Origin: Deltaproteobacteria bacterium
Lineage (GTDB): Bacteria > Desulfobacterota > Desulfobacteria > Desulfobacterales > SURF-7
Direction of reading: 5' to 3'
Assembly (NCBI GenBank): GCA_019307665.1
Contig: JAFDJC010000054.1
Location: 1-13,946, forward strand
DNA length: 13,946 bases
In this document: positions 13,693 to 13,946 of the stretch, in pieces
Layout: each line of letters starts with the position of its first letter
Numbering within the stretch: the stretch's first letter is position 1
Program-made: the position numbers and the translations under genes
The notes under the pieces: model-generated
Databases searched by the model: none
What the model was told of the DNA's origin: nothing
The model's input: only the letters and a program-made list of their open reading frames with translations

Positions 13693-13946
13693 GTGAAAAC
13701 AGTTTTGACTATAGCTTGCTTTCTTTTGTTTGTTTCATCACTCTGTGGTTGTTCAAAAAAGATTGATAAGTCAAAAATACAATTCCGAAATAGAATTACT
13801 GCTGAAGAATTTAAACAGCTTTTAAATAAGGCTGAACAGGGACATGCCATTGCTCAATTTAATTTAGGTACTATGTATTACCAAGGTGAAGGCGTACCAC
13901 AAAATTATACTGAAGCTATGAAATGGTATAAAAAGGCTGCTGAACA
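13693..13946 (+). CDS. Sel1-repeat lipoprotein, N-terminal part (cut by window edge)
   Basis: The first 84 codons of a plus-strand gene that continues past the right edge with no stop. GTG start with AGGAG seven bases upstream. The signal peptide MKTVLTIACFLLFVSSLCGC has a good lipobox (LCGC, lipidated Cys at 20). After a short linker, residues about 47-84 form a Sel1-type repeat, with the markers AEQGHAIAQFNLGTMY, YYQGEGVPQNY and EAMKWYKKAAE. More repeats are expected beyond the window. Sel1 proteins are helical adaptor scaffolds in the periplasm or at the membrane; the partner is unknown. The coding DNA is much more AT-rich than the minus-strand genes (about 28-37% GC in lines counted by hand). 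With its position after tRNA-Arg, this suggests transferred DNA. The gene has its own promoter and two possible operators. No relationship to the minus-strand operon is evident. Confidence 0.88.
   Translation, partial: MKTVLTIACFLLFVSSLCGCSKKIDKSKIQFRNRITAEEFKQLLNKAEQGHAIAQFNLGTMYYQGEGVPQNYTEAMKWYKKAAE

Overview
The window looks like a chromosomal segment of an anaerobic deltaproteobacterium (Desulfobacterota, probably Desulfobacterales-like). This is inferred from the protein families, their order, moderate GC (roughly 40-45% in lines counted by hand) and a dispersed-repeat-like stretch near 12015-12065. No single marker in the window proves the taxonomy.

Layout. Bases 1-13059 carry eleven genes, all on the minus strand, so transcription runs from right to left. 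In transcription order: an RpoH-type sigma factor (12079-13059); a TPR lipoprotein (10182-11972); a LolB-like DUF4292 lipoprotein (9375-10181); a RimK-like ATP-grasp ligase (8621-9406); a dGTPase-like HD hydrolase (7466-8614); a UPF0280/ApbE-like protein (6722-7456); a two-helix LapA-like membrane protein (6327-6626); MutS (3631-6279); a secreted AMIN/Amidase_3 N-acetylmuramoyl-L-alanine amidase (1523-3625); a crotonase (696-1487); and the N-terminal half of a phenylacetate-CoA ligase that runs off the left edge (1-660). Gaps are short or absent from the TPR gene to the amidase. The TPR and DUF4292 genes abut as UAG-UUG, and DUF4292 overlaps the ATP-grasp gene by 32 bases. This suggests one long envelope and genome-maintenance operon. 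The crotonase-paaK pair is a separate catabolic theme (CoA activation and beta-oxidation of aromatic or short-chain acids), although only 35 bases separate it from the amidase.

To the right, bases 13060-13167 are a compact divergent control region. Next comes a complete tRNA-Arg(UCU) with encoded CCA (13168-13244) and a good rho-independent terminator. Beyond it lies about 400 bases of AT-rich noncoding DNA, then a plus-strand Sel1-repeat lipoprotein that runs off the right edge. Base composition drops sharply after the tRNA, as at many genomic-island borders. The promoter of the Sel1 gene carries two perfect palindromes.

How the genes may work together. RpoH is the heat-shock sigma. The amidase, the two lipoproteins and the LapA-like protein belong to the envelope. 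MutS and the dGTPase-like protein both bear on replication fidelity, through mismatch repair and dNTP pool control. I see no CRISPR array, transposase or obvious defence system. The most unusual material is small-scale: an in-phase 15-bp tandem repeat inside a signal peptide, a 14-bp tandem duplication that sets the UPF0280 stop codon, a duplicated module in the amidase, the palindromic Sel1 control region and an apparent composition boundary at the tRNA.
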